Shown: positions 8,490 through 17,273 of the stretch, piece by piece
Layout: each line of letters opens with the position of its first letter
Numbering within the stretch: position 1 is the stretch's first letter
Source of the DNA: Gemmatimonadota bacterium
Lineage (GTDB): Bacteria > Latescibacterota > UBA2968 > UBA8231
Direction: 5' to 3'
Length of the DNA stretch: 64,000 bases
Assembly (NCBI GenBank): GCA_009840005.1
Contig: VXOR01000041.1
Span: 19,965 to 83,964 of the forward strand
Position numbers and translations under genes: made by a program
The notes under the pieces: model-generated
The model's input: the letters and a program-made list of their open reading frames with translations, nothing else
Database searches by the model: none
What the model was told of the DNA's origin: nothing

Positions 8490-9473
8490 TTAGGTATTGA
8501 GAGCAGGCCCCCAATATTTCCAGAGATTCCGCGGTACGTCGTATCGCTTGAGCCTCCGGCCTAGATGCCCCGGCGGTAGAAAGCCTGTCGGGGTATTGCC
8601 CACGTACTCGGGCGGTGACGGCTTCGGAGGCGACCATGGCGTGCCATCCTTGTCGGGAAACATGACCATGGGTGCCTGCTCGCGCATTTCCCTGTGGGAG
8701 TACCGTGCAAACTGCGCCACCCTCGGTTGCTTTGACCCCGCCGCATTAGCCGAGTTGACGTGTGTAGTGAGACCGTGGAGTAGCATTGCATCGCCAGCTC
8801 GCCCCGTCATACATACCATCTCGCCCACGCTGGGATCCCCCTCCAGGATCGCCCGGTGCCCGCCACTCCGCACGGGCTCTGTGAAAAGGTACGAGCCGTC
8901 GATTTGCTCGGGATGTTCGAGGAAGTATCGGTGGTTCGCCAGATGAGACCTCGGCCAGTAGGCCGTCCCTCCGCCCGTGGGGCTGCTGACGTCCCAGAAC
9001 AGCACGACGAAGAACGCCATGAACCCACCGCCCCAGCCAGTCGCGTACCCATCGAGGTGACCGTCGCTAGGAGGTGTCCACTCCGTGCCCGGATCGCTCG
9101 GCAGGATCACCCGCGTCATTGGAATCTGCGGCGTCCACGGCTGCCCCGCCGGGTGAGTGGGGGCAAAAGCGCCGCCACCGATCTGCTCCACGATGGACTG
9201 TAGACTCGGTAAATCGTACAGGTTGGGGCTGAGTTCGGGCCAACCATCCTCGGGTGTGTACCGCCCGGCAGGCCAGGTGTTGGGATCATCGAGGTCCACG
9301 CCGCCAGAGCAAGCGGTGCGCATCTGATCCTGCCATCCGTCGAGCACATCAGGAGGTACCAATCCCGGAATCGCGAGCACCCCCTCTGCTTTGAACTCGT
9401 CCAACTGCGCCGGTGACAGCAGCATGCTCGGCTTGGGGCTGGGCCCGGAACTTTCTGATTTATTCACTATCAA
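8490..9473 (-). CDS. Phytanoyl-CoA dioxygenase (PhyH) family protein
   Basis: The 327-residue protein matches the Fe(II)/2-oxoglutarate-dependent PhyH family. The iron-binding HXD is visible in DGHLDGYATGWGGG, and the distal region LLHGLTTHVNSAN supplies the third ligand. Between them, VVLFWDVSSPTGGGTAYWPRSH is the usual core strand. Such proteins hydroxylate lipid or small-molecule substrates; many bacterial ones act in secondary metabolism. The start is taken at ATG 9473, but the Met at codon 17 is an alternative because the conserved part begins at SPAQLDEFKAEG. This is one of four PhyH domains in the window, an unusual density. Confidence 0.85.
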   Translation of the reverse strand: MIVNKSESSGPSPKPSMLLSPAQLDEFKAEGVLAIPGLVPPDVLDGWQDQMRTACSGGVDLDDPNTWPAGRYTPEDGWPELSPNLYDLPSLQSIVEQIGGGAFAPTHPAGQPWTPQIPMTRVILPSDPGTEWTPPSDGHLDGYATGWGGGFMAFFVVLFWDVSSPTGGGTAYWPRSHLANHRYFLEHPEQIDGSYLFTEPVRSGGHRAILEGDPSVGEMVCMTGRAGDAMLLHGLTTHVNSANAAGSKQPRVAQFARYSHREMREQAPMVMFPDKDGTPWSPPKPSPPEYVGNTPTGFLPPGHLGRRLKRYDVPRNLWKYWGPALNT

Positions 9474-9586
9474 CGCTCTGGTTATTGGTTTTTGAATTTC
9501 TCATAACATCTCTGCCATGACCGAACCGCGAAAGACGCAGGCCCGCAGCCGGATATGGACGTATCAGGCGAGGCGCAAGGGCTCAG

Positions 9587-10198
9587 TCATTCCTGCGTAC
9601 CCAATGGCCAGGTATGGATCACTTCCCAAGTCCCATCTTTTGCTCCACCAGTACGGCCCATCAAGTTCACATCCTGCAGCTGGACTGACTGAAGTCTCTC
9701 AAGGGGTTCCAGCAAATCAACAGCGTGCTTTCTCTCTTCGGAGCTCAGGCCATAGAATATGGTAAGATGTGGTCGATACTGGTCATTGGGCCTATCACCA
9801 TACACGTCTTTGACGAGAGGCTCTAAGGCGTAAAACAGGCCATTGTGCAAAGTCATGAGTTCAGCAGTAGGAAGTAGCGCAAGGCCTATAGTTATGTCGC
9901 CCGTAAATAATCTCTGTACCTGTAGTTCGATAGATCCCGTTCGCATGGTTTCACGCTCTATGCAGGCCTAGATTTCAGGTATTGAGACTGGCTCAACAAA
10001 GGAACCCTTGACTGTCACATGGGCCGGCATCACAGCGACGCGAGGTGGAATTTTCTTGCGAAGTTCCTCCACGAGACGGTTTACCTTTCGGTCCACAAAG
10101 CAAACCACAGAGAAGCGCTCATGCATCGCCTGAGTCTCCGATCTATTCAACCCGTCAGAATCAAAAAGCCATGTTGTAATATCTAAAATTCCCATCAT
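9587..10198 (-). pseudogene. 2H phosphoesterase (2'-5' RNA ligase family) interrupted by an in-frame TAG
   Basis: Two HXT-type motifs of the 2H phosphoesterase superfamily are present in one frame: AHVTVKGSF in the N-terminal part and PHLTIFYGL in the C-terminal part. Between them a TAG codon at 9968-9970 ends the first half after EPVSIPEI; the frame then continues ACIERET and MRTGSIEL with no shift. Without the TAG the product would be about 203 residues, normal for LigT/ThpR-like proteins that open or ligate 2',3'-cyclic RNA ends. TAG serves as a normal stop elsewhere in the window, so recoding is unlikely; a nonsense mutation or base error is simplest. The start may be ATG 10198 or 10195. 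Confidence 0.75.
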
Positions 10199-10238
10199 AC
10201 GGCGGCGCGAAGGCCATAATGCCCAGGGATAGCCCTTC

Positions 10239-11243
10239 TCAAGCGACGCGGTACCGCTCCACCACCTCCATATCAACCTTGATCCCCAACCCCGACCCTG
10301 TGGGCACGGCAAAGTGCCCCTTCTCCAGCGCCAACCCCTCGGCCACAACATCGGCCTCCCGCGTAAAAGGCAGCTCGTCGCAAGGCAGCGTGGCATTGGG
10401 CAGCGTCGCCTGTAGATGCACCGAGTAAGCCGCCATCACCCCAGTACACAACCCACCCATCTGAACCCAGCAGGGCACATCCGCAGCCTCCGCCAGCGCC
10501 GCCGCCTTCCGCACCACCATCGCCGAGCCGCTCAAGTTCACGTAGTCAATGCACTCGGCCCTGAGCGCCGACAGCACGCCGGACGGCGCTCCCAAGTGCA
10601 GGGCGATGGGGATGTGGGTCTTCTCGCGCAGGATGCGGTACCATTCGAGGTTGTTTTTGAGGAGCGGATCTTCAAAGACCGACACCGTGCCAAAAGGCTC
10701 CAATTCGCTCGCCAAGCGCGCGGCTTTGGGCAACAGGGCAAATTCAGTATTCGGATCAACGCCGACTGTGTAGTCGGCCCCCGCCGCTTCTTTCATCAGC
10801 CGCACCGTCTCGACGATATTCCACGAGCGCGCCTTGAGCTTGTGGTTGCTAAAACCCAGCCCGGCCCCTATTTCCGCCTCGGCCGCGGTCTCTTCTGGCG
10901 TCATGGGGCACGACCAGTACGACACCGGCACCTTGTCGCGCACCTGCGCCCCAAAGAAGCGGTGCAGCGGAATGCCATAGGCTTGGCCCGCAATATCGAG
11001 CAACGCACAGGTGAAAGCGTCGGGACGGTTGTACGGGTCCAAAGCCAGCGGGTCCTGCCCCACGAGCGCGTCGGCTTGCTCCTGACCAGCAGACTTTTTG
11101 CTGAGGAACTCGCCCCAACCCTCCAAGCCCTCGTCCGTCTGCACGCGGCAGAGAGTGATGTCGTAGATCTTGGGAAAGTAGCGGGCGATGGCCGGGATCG
11201 GCGGGATTTCAACTTCGTACAGCTCTACTTGGGTGATTTTCAT
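10239..11243 (-). CDS. Enolase-superfamily (mandelate racemase / muconate lactonizing) enzyme
   Basis: The 334-residue protein shows an N-terminal capping domain starting MKITQVELYEVEIPP, then an (beta/alpha) barrel with the metal ligands in VGVDPNTEF (Asp) and VFEDPLLK (Glu), and a KLK motif in SNHKLKARSW as possible catalytic base. These enzymes abstract a proton alpha to a carboxylate; most bacterial ones are sugar-acid dehydratases or racemases. The second half is slightly short for the family (usually 360-400). It is transcribed divergently from the tandem PhyH gene across a 124-bp gap, with its own ribosome-binding site GGAG 8 bases before ATG. The specific substrate is unknown. Confidence 0.82.
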   Translation of the reverse strand: MKITQVELYEVEIPPIPAIARYFPKIYDITLCRVQTDEGLEGWGEFLSKKSAGQEQADALVGQDPLALDPYNRPDAFTCALLDIAGQAYGIPLHRFFGAQVRDKVPVSYWSCPMTPEETAAEAEIGAGLGFSNHKLKARSWNIVETVRLMKEAAGADYTVGVDPNTEFALLPKAARLASELEPFGTVSVFEDPLLKNNLEWYRILREKTHIPIALHLGAPSGVLSALRAECIDYVNLSGSAMVVRKAAALAEAADVPCWVQMGGLCTGVMAAYSVHLQATLPNATLPCDELPFTREADVVAEGLALEKGHFAVPTGSGLGIKVDMEVVERYRVA

Positions 11244-11272
11244 GGCGAATCTCCTCTGCCATAAGGTTTCCG

Positions 11273-11301
11273 TTGCGCGTCGTTTGTCGAAGGGCTACAA
11301 T
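11273..11301 (+). promoter_or_regulatory. Probable sigma-70-type promoter for the tandem PhyH gene
   Basis: TTGCGC at 11273-11278 and TACAAT at 11296-11301 are spaced by 17 bases in the divergent gap upstream of ATG 11368. The -10 element matches consensus at five of six positions. The assignment is from pattern only. Confidence 0.45.
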
Positions 11302-11367
11302 GATACCAAATTGCCGGAGGATCACAAAGGGATCGGTCGATTCCATTGCAACCACGAGGAGGACCTC

Positions 11368-12894
11368 ATGGACGATAAGACGATGACCAACGAGGAAAAC
11401 TACCGCTTCGACGTGGCGGGATATATGATCGTCCCCAGCGTCCTGACGGCAGCCGAACTGAACGCCTGCAATCAGGCACTGGACCAGCTAGCGTCTGGCA
11501 ACGGGCCGCTGCGCTGGACGTCGCCCGTTTGCAATCCCCTGCGCGCCCTGCGCGAACATCCAGTGCTAATGCAGTACCTGGAGCAGATTTGCGGCGAGGG
11601 CTTCCGGCTCGACGAATCGCCGCGACTCGTCGAGTCATGCACCGAGGCGACAGATCTGTCGGGGGGCGATGAGTGGGTGGATTGGTCGCGGGCGTATCGT
11701 CAGTACAACGGGCATCGCTTCTGTCAGGGGGTGCGGGCCTTCTGGGCGCTGGCCGACGTGGGCGCAGAGGATGGGGGTTTGGTCGTAGTACGAGCCAGCC
11801 ACAACAGCACAGTGCCAGCCCCGCAAGACCTAGTGGACGGAACCGACCCAATGGGACTCGTCGAGCAGCCGGTCTTGCAGGCGGGTGACCTCCTGCTCTG
11901 CACCGACTCGCTGATGCGCGGCGTGCGGCCTTGGCAGGGCGCGGGGCCGCAACGCCTGCTCGAATGCGGTTACATCAGCACGGGCGTGCGGCCGGGGGCG
12001 GCGTCCGAAATCCAAGGCGAGGACAGCGCGCGGCCCGAGTGGGCCGAAGATCTTACCGATATCGAGCGCGCCGTCTTGCACAATCCCAACCGCCCGTACC
12101 CGCCGCCGGTGGTGCATTCGGATGGCGAAAAGGTTTGGTTCGCGGAGGAACCGGGGGTTTTCCATCCCTCGGTCTACATCCGCGACCCAGATTCCGATAT
12201 TGACGAGAAAGAATTTTTCCACTGGGATCTGTGCGGCCACCTCGTTTTGCGGGGGGTGATGGACGAGGAATGGCTAGCCGCGGCCAACGAAGCCATCGAC
12301 AAAAATCCCGACCGGATCAGCCACGGCGGATCGGCTGCCGGCGATTCCACGCCTTTGGCCGGTACTGGAGTCGGCCGCTCGTCCATGGGCAACCCGTGGG
12401 CATTGCCCGCGCCATATGGCGAGCCGTTCCAGCGCATGATCGCCAATCCAGCGCTCGTCCAGCGCATGAACTGGATCATGGGCAGCGGCTTTGAGTGCAT
12501 GATGTGCAACGGCTTCCTGTCTGGGAAAGGATCGTCCGGGCACTTTCTCCACTCGCCCGCCACGCCAGCCAAAGTGGGCAACCACTACCGGCAGCAGAAT
12601 GGCCGCGTGTACGCCGAATCCCTCAACGTGGCTTGGCAATTGCGCGATGTGACGCGGGCCGACGGGGGCTTCGTCTGCGTCCCCGGCTCGCACAAAACCG
12701 CCTATCCCATGCCCGACGGCATCCGCACCTGCGATAATGAAATGGGCCTAGTTAAACACATAGAGATGAAGGCCGGCGACGTGCTGCTGTTCCTCGCGTC
12801 GGCGCAGGCACACGGGGCGTATCCGTGGACGGGAGAACAGAATCGGCGGATGATATTTTTCCAGTACCGGTCGCGCAATATGTACGCACCTTGA
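11368..12894 (+). CDS. Tandem-domain phytanoyl-CoA dioxygenase-like protein
   Basis: The 508-residue protein consists of two PhyH-like halves. Half one (about 10-250) has FDVAGYMIVPSVL, ADVGAEDGGLVVVRASHNS and GDLLLCTDSLMRGVRPW. Half two (about 280-508) has WDLCGHLVLRGVM, RDVTRADGGFVCVPGSHKT and GDVLLFLASAQAHGAYPW. The distal His is seen in half two, but in half one that position is not a His, and I cannot find a clear HXD in either half, so iron binding is uncertain. I chose ATG 11368 because GAGGAGG lies five bases upstream and the conserved sequence starts soon after; the frame is open further upstream. The sugar isomerase gene follows after 17 bases. Confidence 0.8.
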   Translation: MDDKTMTNEENYRFDVAGYMIVPSVLTAAELNACNQALDQLASGNGPLRWTSPVCNPLRALREHPVLMQYLEQICGEGFRLDESPRLVESCTEATDLSGGDEWVDWSRAYRQYNGHRFCQGVRAFWALADVGAEDGGLVVVRASHNSTVPAPQDLVDGTDPMGLVEQPVLQAGDLLLCTDSLMRGVRPWQGAGPQRLLECGYISTGVRPGAASEIQGEDSARPEWAEDLTDIERAVLHNPNRPYPPPVVHSDGEKVWFAEEPGVFHPSVYIRDPDSDIDEKEFFHWDLCGHLVLRGVMDEEWLAAANEAIDKNPDRISHGGSAAGDSTPLAGTGVGRSSMGNPWALPAPYGEPFQRMIANPALVQRMNWIMGSGFECMMCNGFLSGKGSSGHFLHSPATPAKVGNHYRQQNGRVYAESLNVAWQLRDVTRADGGFVCVPGSHKTAYPMPDGIRTCDNEMGLVKHIEMKAGDVLLFLASAQAHGAYPWTGEQNRRMIFFQYRSRNMYAP

Positions 12895-12911
12895 TAAAGA
12901 ATGGAGAATTC

Positions 12912-13724
12912 ATGCAACTCAAACTAGCGTGCGCTGACTTTACCTTTCCCATCCTGCCGCACGAGCAAGTATTGGCGCTCATCTCCATGCTGGGGCTGAA
13001 GGGCGTGGATATTGGGCTTTTCGAGGATCGCTCGCACTTGCAGCCTTCCACTGAGTTCGAAAACGTCCAGCGCTCCGGGCGCGCCCTCGGGCAAAAGCTA
13101 GCGGACAACGGCCTAGTCGCCGCCGACCTATTCCTACAACTAGCCCTCGACTACGAATCCCACGCCGTCAATAACCCCGAGCCCGCAATCCGCGACCACG
13201 CGCGCGACGCCTTCCTCAAAGTCCTCGACTACGCAGCCGAGTGCAACGGCAAACACGTCACCGGCCTGCCCGGAGCCTTCTTCGATCACGAGCCAAAGCC
13301 CGACTCCACGGCCCGCGCCGCCGATGAGCTGGCGTGGCGGGTGGAGCAGGCGCAGGCGCGCGACGTCGTCTTCGCCATAGAGCCACACATCGGCTCACTC
13401 GCCAACACCCCCGAGCGCGCCGCCGCGCTAGTACAAGCCGTCCCAGGGCTAACCCTAACCCTCGACTACGGCCACTTCGTCCCGCGCGGCTTCGCAGCCG
13501 CCGAGGTCGATCCCCTGCTCCAGCACGCCACGCACTTCCACGTGCGCGGCGTCAACAGCCAGAGCGGAGGGACCTCCCGGGCAGAAGACGAGCTCGACTG
13601 GCCGCACATTTTAAACATCATGGATCAAACGGGGTATAACGGCTGGCTCGAATTGGAATTCGGCGGCAACAACATCACCGACACCGTCGAATTCCGCGAC
13701 TACTTGCGCTCGCTCGCTGCCTAA
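12912..13724 (+). CDS. Sugar phosphate isomerase/epimerase (xylose-isomerase-like TIM barrel)
   Basis: The 270-residue protein has the AP endonuclease-2/xylose isomerase-like barrel. Visible elements are the first strand LKLACADFTFP, GVDIGLFED, the metal-binding Glu in VFAIEPHIGS, LDYGHFVPRG (Asp and His), FHVRGVN and the final GWLELEFGG (Glu). These are the usual positions of the divalent metal ligands. Members isomerise or epimerise keto-sugars and inositol derivatives. ATG 12912 was chosen over the upstream in-frame ATG 12825 because the latter lies inside the PhyH coding sequence; a GGAG lies 5 bases before it. Co-transcription with the tandem PhyH gene is likely, so the pair may act on a shared polyol or sugar substrate (inference). 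Confidence 0.82.
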   Translation: MQLKLACADFTFPILPHEQVLALISMLGLKGVDIGLFEDRSHLQPSTEFENVQRSGRALGQKLADNGLVAADLFLQLALDYESHAVNNPEPAIRDHARDAFLKVLDYAAECNGKHVTGLPGAFFDHEPKPDSTARAADELAWRVEQAQARDVVFAIEPHIGSLANTPERAAALVQAVPGLTLTLDYGHFVPRGFAAAEVDPLLQHATHFHVRGVNSQSGGTSRAEDELDWPHILNIMDQTGYNGWLELEFGGNNITDTVEFRDYLRSLAA

Positions 13725-13847
13725 TCGCGGTTGAATGCAATCGAGAATTACCCTAAGATCGAGGAACCTCTCGGCGAGTCAGGGCGTCTTTCGACGGACT
13801 GACCTCAGCCCGACCACACCACAACTTCTCTAAATAGGGAGCAAATC

Positions 13848-14285
13848 ATGCTGAAGTACGCCCTCACCCTCACCGCCTTAGCCTTTTTACTCGCCCCGCC
13901 CCCCACTCTCGCCGGCACTGTCCCAGTAGAAGGCGAAGGCGACCCAGCCTTGTATGTAGTCAAAGTCCACGCCGATTGGTGCGGCTCCTGCACAACCCTT
14001 GAGCCAATCCTCCAAGAAGTCCAAGCCGGCGTGGCCGATCACCCCGTCCTCTTCGTCCAATTGGACGTCACCGACTCAACGCTGACATCCCAAGCCCGCC
14101 TGCTTGCCGCAGCCCTCGACGTAGAAGACCACTTCAAGGCCAACAACAAAACCGGCCTCGTCCTGCTCATCAACGCCCAAGACCACACCCTGCTGGAAAC
14201 GGTGACCAAGCAAAACTCCGCCGCTGAGATCGTCGGCAAAATCGAAACCCACCTCGCCGCCGCCCCCGAGCAAGCAACCGATTAG
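13848..14285 (+). CDS. Exported thioredoxin-like protein
   Basis: The 145-residue product has a cleavable signal peptide (YALTLTALAFLLAPPPTLAG) followed by a thioredoxin fold with the active site HADWCGSCTTLEPI. The CGSC dithiol and the Trp before it suggest a periplasmic reductant or disulfide exchange protein. The cis-Pro segment of classic thioredoxins is not evident; the corresponding region reads NNKTGLVLLINAQ. The gene is monocistronic, flanked upstream by a 123-bp gap containing an imperfect hairpin (13778-13803) and downstream by a strong terminator. Confidence 0.82.
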   Translation: MLKYALTLTALAFLLAPPPTLAGTVPVEGEGDPALYVVKVHADWCGSCTTLEPILQEVQAGVADHPVLFVQLDVTDSTLTSQARLLAAALDVEDHFKANNKTGLVLLINAQDHTLLETVTKQNSAAEIVGKIETHLAAAPEQATD

Positions 14286-14313
14286 CTGCAATCGGGACGA
14301 GATTACAGCGCAG

Positions 14314-14355
14314 CGCAAAGCCGCCACCGGATCGCGATCTAGTGGCGGCTTTGCG
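14314..14355. terminator. Strong bidirectional hairpin terminator
   Basis: CGCAAAGCCGCCAC at 14314-14327 pairs perfectly over 14 bp with GTGGCGGCTTTGCG at 14342-14355, leaving a 14-base loop, and is followed by TTTGT on the plus strand. It lies 28 bases after the thioredoxin stop and between two convergent transcription units, so it could end both. Confidence 0.8.
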
Positions 14356-14417
14356 TTTGTGGAGAGGACACAACGAAAGGTAGGCCGTCGCCGAATAGTG
14401 TTGAGATTCCATTGTTC

Positions 14418-14846
14418 CTAACCGCGCAACTCGTACTCGTCCACCAAAGTGCGCACCCGTGCTAAAAACAGGGCGATATCCTGCGGTTGACTGGCCGCGT
14501 TGTGGAGGACTATATCCGCACCCGCCTCCGCGTGGAATACGGTCGCGGCCGGCGACAGGCTCACCTTTTTGACCTCGTCCCACGCCAGCGTCTGCCGGCC
14601 AAACAAACCCTCTTCGACGGTCACGCCCTCCGGTCCTAACCAGACCAAGCGCCGATGGAGGCGGTGGACGAAGAACGCCGCCGCGCAAAACGCCGCAATC
14701 CCACCGCCGAGCACCGCGAGTCCATACGCGAAGCCGCCGCGCTGGAAGGCGATGGTGCTCAATATCAACTGGCAGACGCCCAACAGGGCAAAAACTAGGC
14801 GCTGGCTGGCACCGGGGCTGGTGGATAAATCGAACTGTTCAGCCAT
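14418..14846 (-). CDS. Small membrane protein with PH-like C-terminal domain
   Basis: The 142-residue protein has two transmembrane helices (about residues 16-34, VFALLGVCQLILSTIAF, and 41-60, AVLGGGIAAFCAAAFFV), then a soluble part beginning RLVWLGPEGVTVEEGLFGRQ that resembles bacterial PH (bPH) domains. It starts three bases after the stop of the enolase-superfamily gene and is the last gene of the minus-strand run 18.97-14.42 kb. No function can be assigned. Confidence 0.6.
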   Translation of the reverse strand: MAEQFDLSTSPGASQRLVFALLGVCQLILSTIAFQRGGFAYGLAVLGGGIAAFCAAAFFVHRLHRRLVWLGPEGVTVEEGLFGRQTLAWDEVKKVSLSPAATVFHAEAGADIVLHNAASQPQDIALFLARVRTLVDEYELRG

Positions 14847-14849
14847 GCC

Positions 14850-16010
14850 TCAGCGCGGTGCGATCCACTCGTCTGCTATTTCCATGCCAAAACCCGGCGA
14901 GTCCGAAGGGATCACGCGCCCGTCTTGGGGCACGGCCGTGCCCGGTATGGTTGGAACTTCATCCAAGGGAATGCCCGGGGGCGAGCCGAGCCAGAACTCG
15001 GCCAGCGGCGACTCGGGGAAGGCAAAGGCAAAGTGCTGGCCGTAGGCACTGTTGGCACCGCCGTGGGGGATGGTGACAAGGCCGGCAGCTTCGGCGATGT
15101 AGTAGATCTTGACCGCCTCGGAGAGACCGCCGCACCACTTGAGGTCCGGTTGTAGCACATCGACGCAGCGGTGTTCGACTAGCTGGCGGAATGCCTGACG
15201 GCCGTGGTGGTCCTCGCCGGTGGCAATGGGCACGTACGGAGCAGCCCGCTTGAGCGCGATGTGGCCTTCGAGATCCGTGGGAATCAGCGGCTCCTCAATC
15301 CAGCGCATCTGGTAGGGCCTGAGCCGTTCGGCGACTTGGACGGCGTATTCGACGTTGTAGGACATGACCGCATTGAGCATCAGCTCGCAGTCCGGGCCGA
15401 TAGTCTCGCGCGCTTGGGCGATTTTGTCTTCGAGGCGGTTGAGCCCTTCCTGGCCCTCGCGATAGTGAACCGGATTGGTAACCTTGAAGGCGCTAAACCC
15501 CAGTTCGAGCCCCCAGTCGAGGTCGTCGCCCGTGGCGTAGAGTTCGAGATGGTCGCGGCAGGGGCCGCCGAGCAGGCGGTACACGGGCAGGTCCAGTAGC
15601 TTGCCCTTGAGGTCCCAGAGCGCCAGATCGATCCCACTTTGGGCAACGGCTGCGGTGCCAGCATGACCGAGGCGCTGAGCGGCGCGCCACATCAGGTCGT
15701 TGAGGAATTCCGTGGCCAGACAATCGCGGCCCGTCAGCAGGGGCGCGAAGACCTGCTCGACGATGGCGGCAACCGGCGCGCCAAAGGAGCAGTTACCCAA
15801 ACCCCAAGTGCCGTCTTCAGCCGTGATCTGGACCCACACGGGGCCGCCGCCCATGCCCGGCATCTGGCCGGGAAGACGCGAAAATTCTGGATACTTGTTG
15901 ATCGGCAACGAACGCGGCGCGCTCTGATTCCAAGAGGGACGGCGGGGCGCGGTTTTGGGCGGGTTGTGCGGAATTTTGAGGTCAACTACGCGGATGGATT
16001 GTATTTGCAT
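14850..16010 (-). CDS. Enolase-superfamily sugar-acid dehydratase, L-rhamnonate dehydratase-like
   Basis: The 386-residue enzyme starts MQIQSIRVVDLKIP and has the GLGNCSFGAPVA N-terminal signature seen in the rhamnonate dehydratase branch, then SAFKVTNP, the metal Glu in RWIEEPLIP, IATGEDHHG, and the catalytic-region HGGANSAYGQH. Where metal-binding Asp is expected the sequence reads LMLNAVMSYN, so an Asn occupies that position, which is worth noting. The product should be a 2-keto-3-deoxy sugar acid. The start at 16010 is fixed by GGAGGTAG ending two bases upstream, which includes the TAG stop of the CE15 esterase gene. The ORF is open well upstream but only within the esterase gene. Confidence 0.82.
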   Translation of the reverse strand: MQIQSIRVVDLKIPHNPPKTAPRRPSWNQSAPRSLPINKYPEFSRLPGQMPGMGGGPVWVQITAEDGTWGLGNCSFGAPVAAIVEQVFAPLLTGRDCLATEFLNDLMWRAAQRLGHAGTAAVAQSGIDLALWDLKGKLLDLPVYRLLGGPCRDHLELYATGDDLDWGLELGFSAFKVTNPVHYREGQEGLNRLEDKIAQARETIGPDCELMLNAVMSYNVEYAVQVAERLRPYQMRWIEEPLIPTDLEGHIALKRAAPYVPIATGEDHHGRQAFRQLVEHRCVDVLQPDLKWCGGLSEAVKIYYIAEAAGLVTIPHGGANSAYGQHFAFAFPESPLAEFWLGSPPGIPLDEVPTIPGTAVPQDGRVIPSDSPGFGMEIADEWIAPR

Positions 16011-16012
16011 TT

Positions 16013-17233
16013 CTACCTCCCCAAGTGGCGGTCGGCAAAGTCCAAGTATTGCTCCCAATCGCACTCGGCGAGGTCGTGGCCACCGCTGCGGACGTGGTAG
16101 CCGATCTGGCCCATGACCGGCTGATCGACGGTAGGCATCTGCGTGGTCGGTAAGCCATCGGTCCCAAGTAGGCGATAGACGGGATCGGCGGCGAGGGCCG
16201 CGAGGAATTCGCCGCGCGGATCGGCCCAGCGGTCCTCGACGGCGCTGGCTACGTAGAGGGGGCGCGGGGCACAAAGTGCCAAAAGCTGATGCTGATCTAC
16301 GGGCAACTCGTCTTCGACATCATTATATCGTCTGAAATTGTCGCAGAACCAGTGCGGGAACGCGTGGTTGATATGCGCGACGGTCTCGCCGTAGCGCCGC
16401 CGCGAGAGGGCCGCTCCACCGCAGCCGGAATCGTTGGAGATGACCAAGGCAAAGCGCAGGTCGCAGGCCCCGGCCCACAGCGCGGTCTTGCCCAGCCGCG
16501 AGTGGCCGAGTACGGCGATCCGCTCGTGGTCGCAGTCCGGGTCGGTTTGCAGATAATCCACAGCCCGGCTCAAACCCCACGCCCAAGCGCCAATGGCACC
16601 CCATTCGTCCGGGGCGGGCCGGTTTTGCCCCACTTGGTAGAACAGCGGGTGGACGCCGTTGTGATAGCCATCGTCGTAGTCGGGGTCGAGGTCGCCGCAG
16701 TATATGGTGGCCAAGCCGTAGCCACGCGCGATGATCTTGGCGACGGGCCAGCGTCGTTCTAGGCAGCCGCGCGATTTGAAGGTGGCGCGGTGATTGACGA
16801 TGCCGTTTTGTGCCTCGGCGCGCATCCAGCGGGTGTTGAGATGGATTTTAGGATCGCGTTGGATGGAGTGATTGCCGAAGAAATTGAGCCCTAAAAAGAC
16901 AGGCGACGGGCCGGAAACGGCGGCGGGAAGATAAAGGAGAATATCCATGCTCGGGCCGTTATTGTCATCGGTGAAACACGCGCGGACTTGGCGTCTCAGA
17001 GCGCGGCCTGAAAGAGCCTCGCCCTCCTCGGTGGTAAGGAAACGAGTAGCAGGTAGAGGACCGGGCATTTCGCCGAAGACATGCGTTTTGAAAAGCTGGA
17101 GAGTTTCTGGACGACGCACCTCGGTCCAAGTAGCCGCGTCGGCCACGGGTTCGCCGCTGGCCATCGTCAGCGGGTCGGGCAACGCATACGGAGGAACTTT
17201 GGCTTCGTCGTAATTGGCTTCGCTTGGGGGCAT
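16013..17233 (-). CDS. Glucuronoyl esterase-like protein (CE15-type alpha/beta hydrolase)
   Basis: The 406-residue protein has an alpha/beta hydrolase core resembling CE15 4-O-methyl-glucuronoyl methylesterases. The nucleophile elbow is [16 protein letters not shown] (Ser within GHSRxGK, near GCSRxGK of CE15), followed by [17 protein letters not shown] with the conserved Glu/Arg region, and a late His in [12 protein letters not shown]. No signal peptide is present from ATG 17233, so it may be cytoplasmic. An earlier ATG at 17362 would add 43 low-complexity residues and lies inside the preceding gene, so I rejected it. Its stop codon is part of the ribosome-binding site of the next gene, implying coupled translation with the sugar-acid dehydratase. 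Confidence 0.8.
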   Translation of the reverse strand: MPPSEANYDEAKVPPYALPDPLTMASGEPVADAATWTEVRRPETLQLFKTHVFGEMPGPLPATRFLTTEEGEALSGRALRRQVRACFTDDNNGPSMDILLYLPAAVSGPSPVFLGLNFFGNHSIQRDPKIHLNTRWMRAEAQNGIVNHRATFKSRGCLERRWPVAKIIARGYGLATIYCGDLDPDYDDGYHNGVHPLFYQVGQNRPAPDEWGAIGAWAWGLSRAVDYLQTDPDCDHERIAVLGHSRLGKTALWAGACDLRFALVISNDSGCGGAALSRRRYGETVAHINHAFPHWFCDNFRRYNDVEDELPVDQHQLLALCAPRPLYVASAVEDRWADPRGEFLAALAADPVYRLLGTDGLPTTQMPTVDQPVMGQIGYHVRSGGHDLAECDWEQYLDFADRHLGR

Positions 17234-17273
17234 AGTCGCTGGTCTGAGGGTGTACGAGACTTTGGGCCGTGGT

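Noticed and set aside
9968..9970. TAG recoding (e.g. pyrrolysine) in the 2H phosphoesterase
   Set aside because: TAG is used as an ordinary stop in other genes here, such as the CE15 esterase and the ArsC-like gene, and no recoding genes are seen.
10416..11264. 282-codon open frame on the plus strand
   Set aside because: It is the antisense shadow of the enolase-superfamily gene, with biased composition and no recognisable domain.
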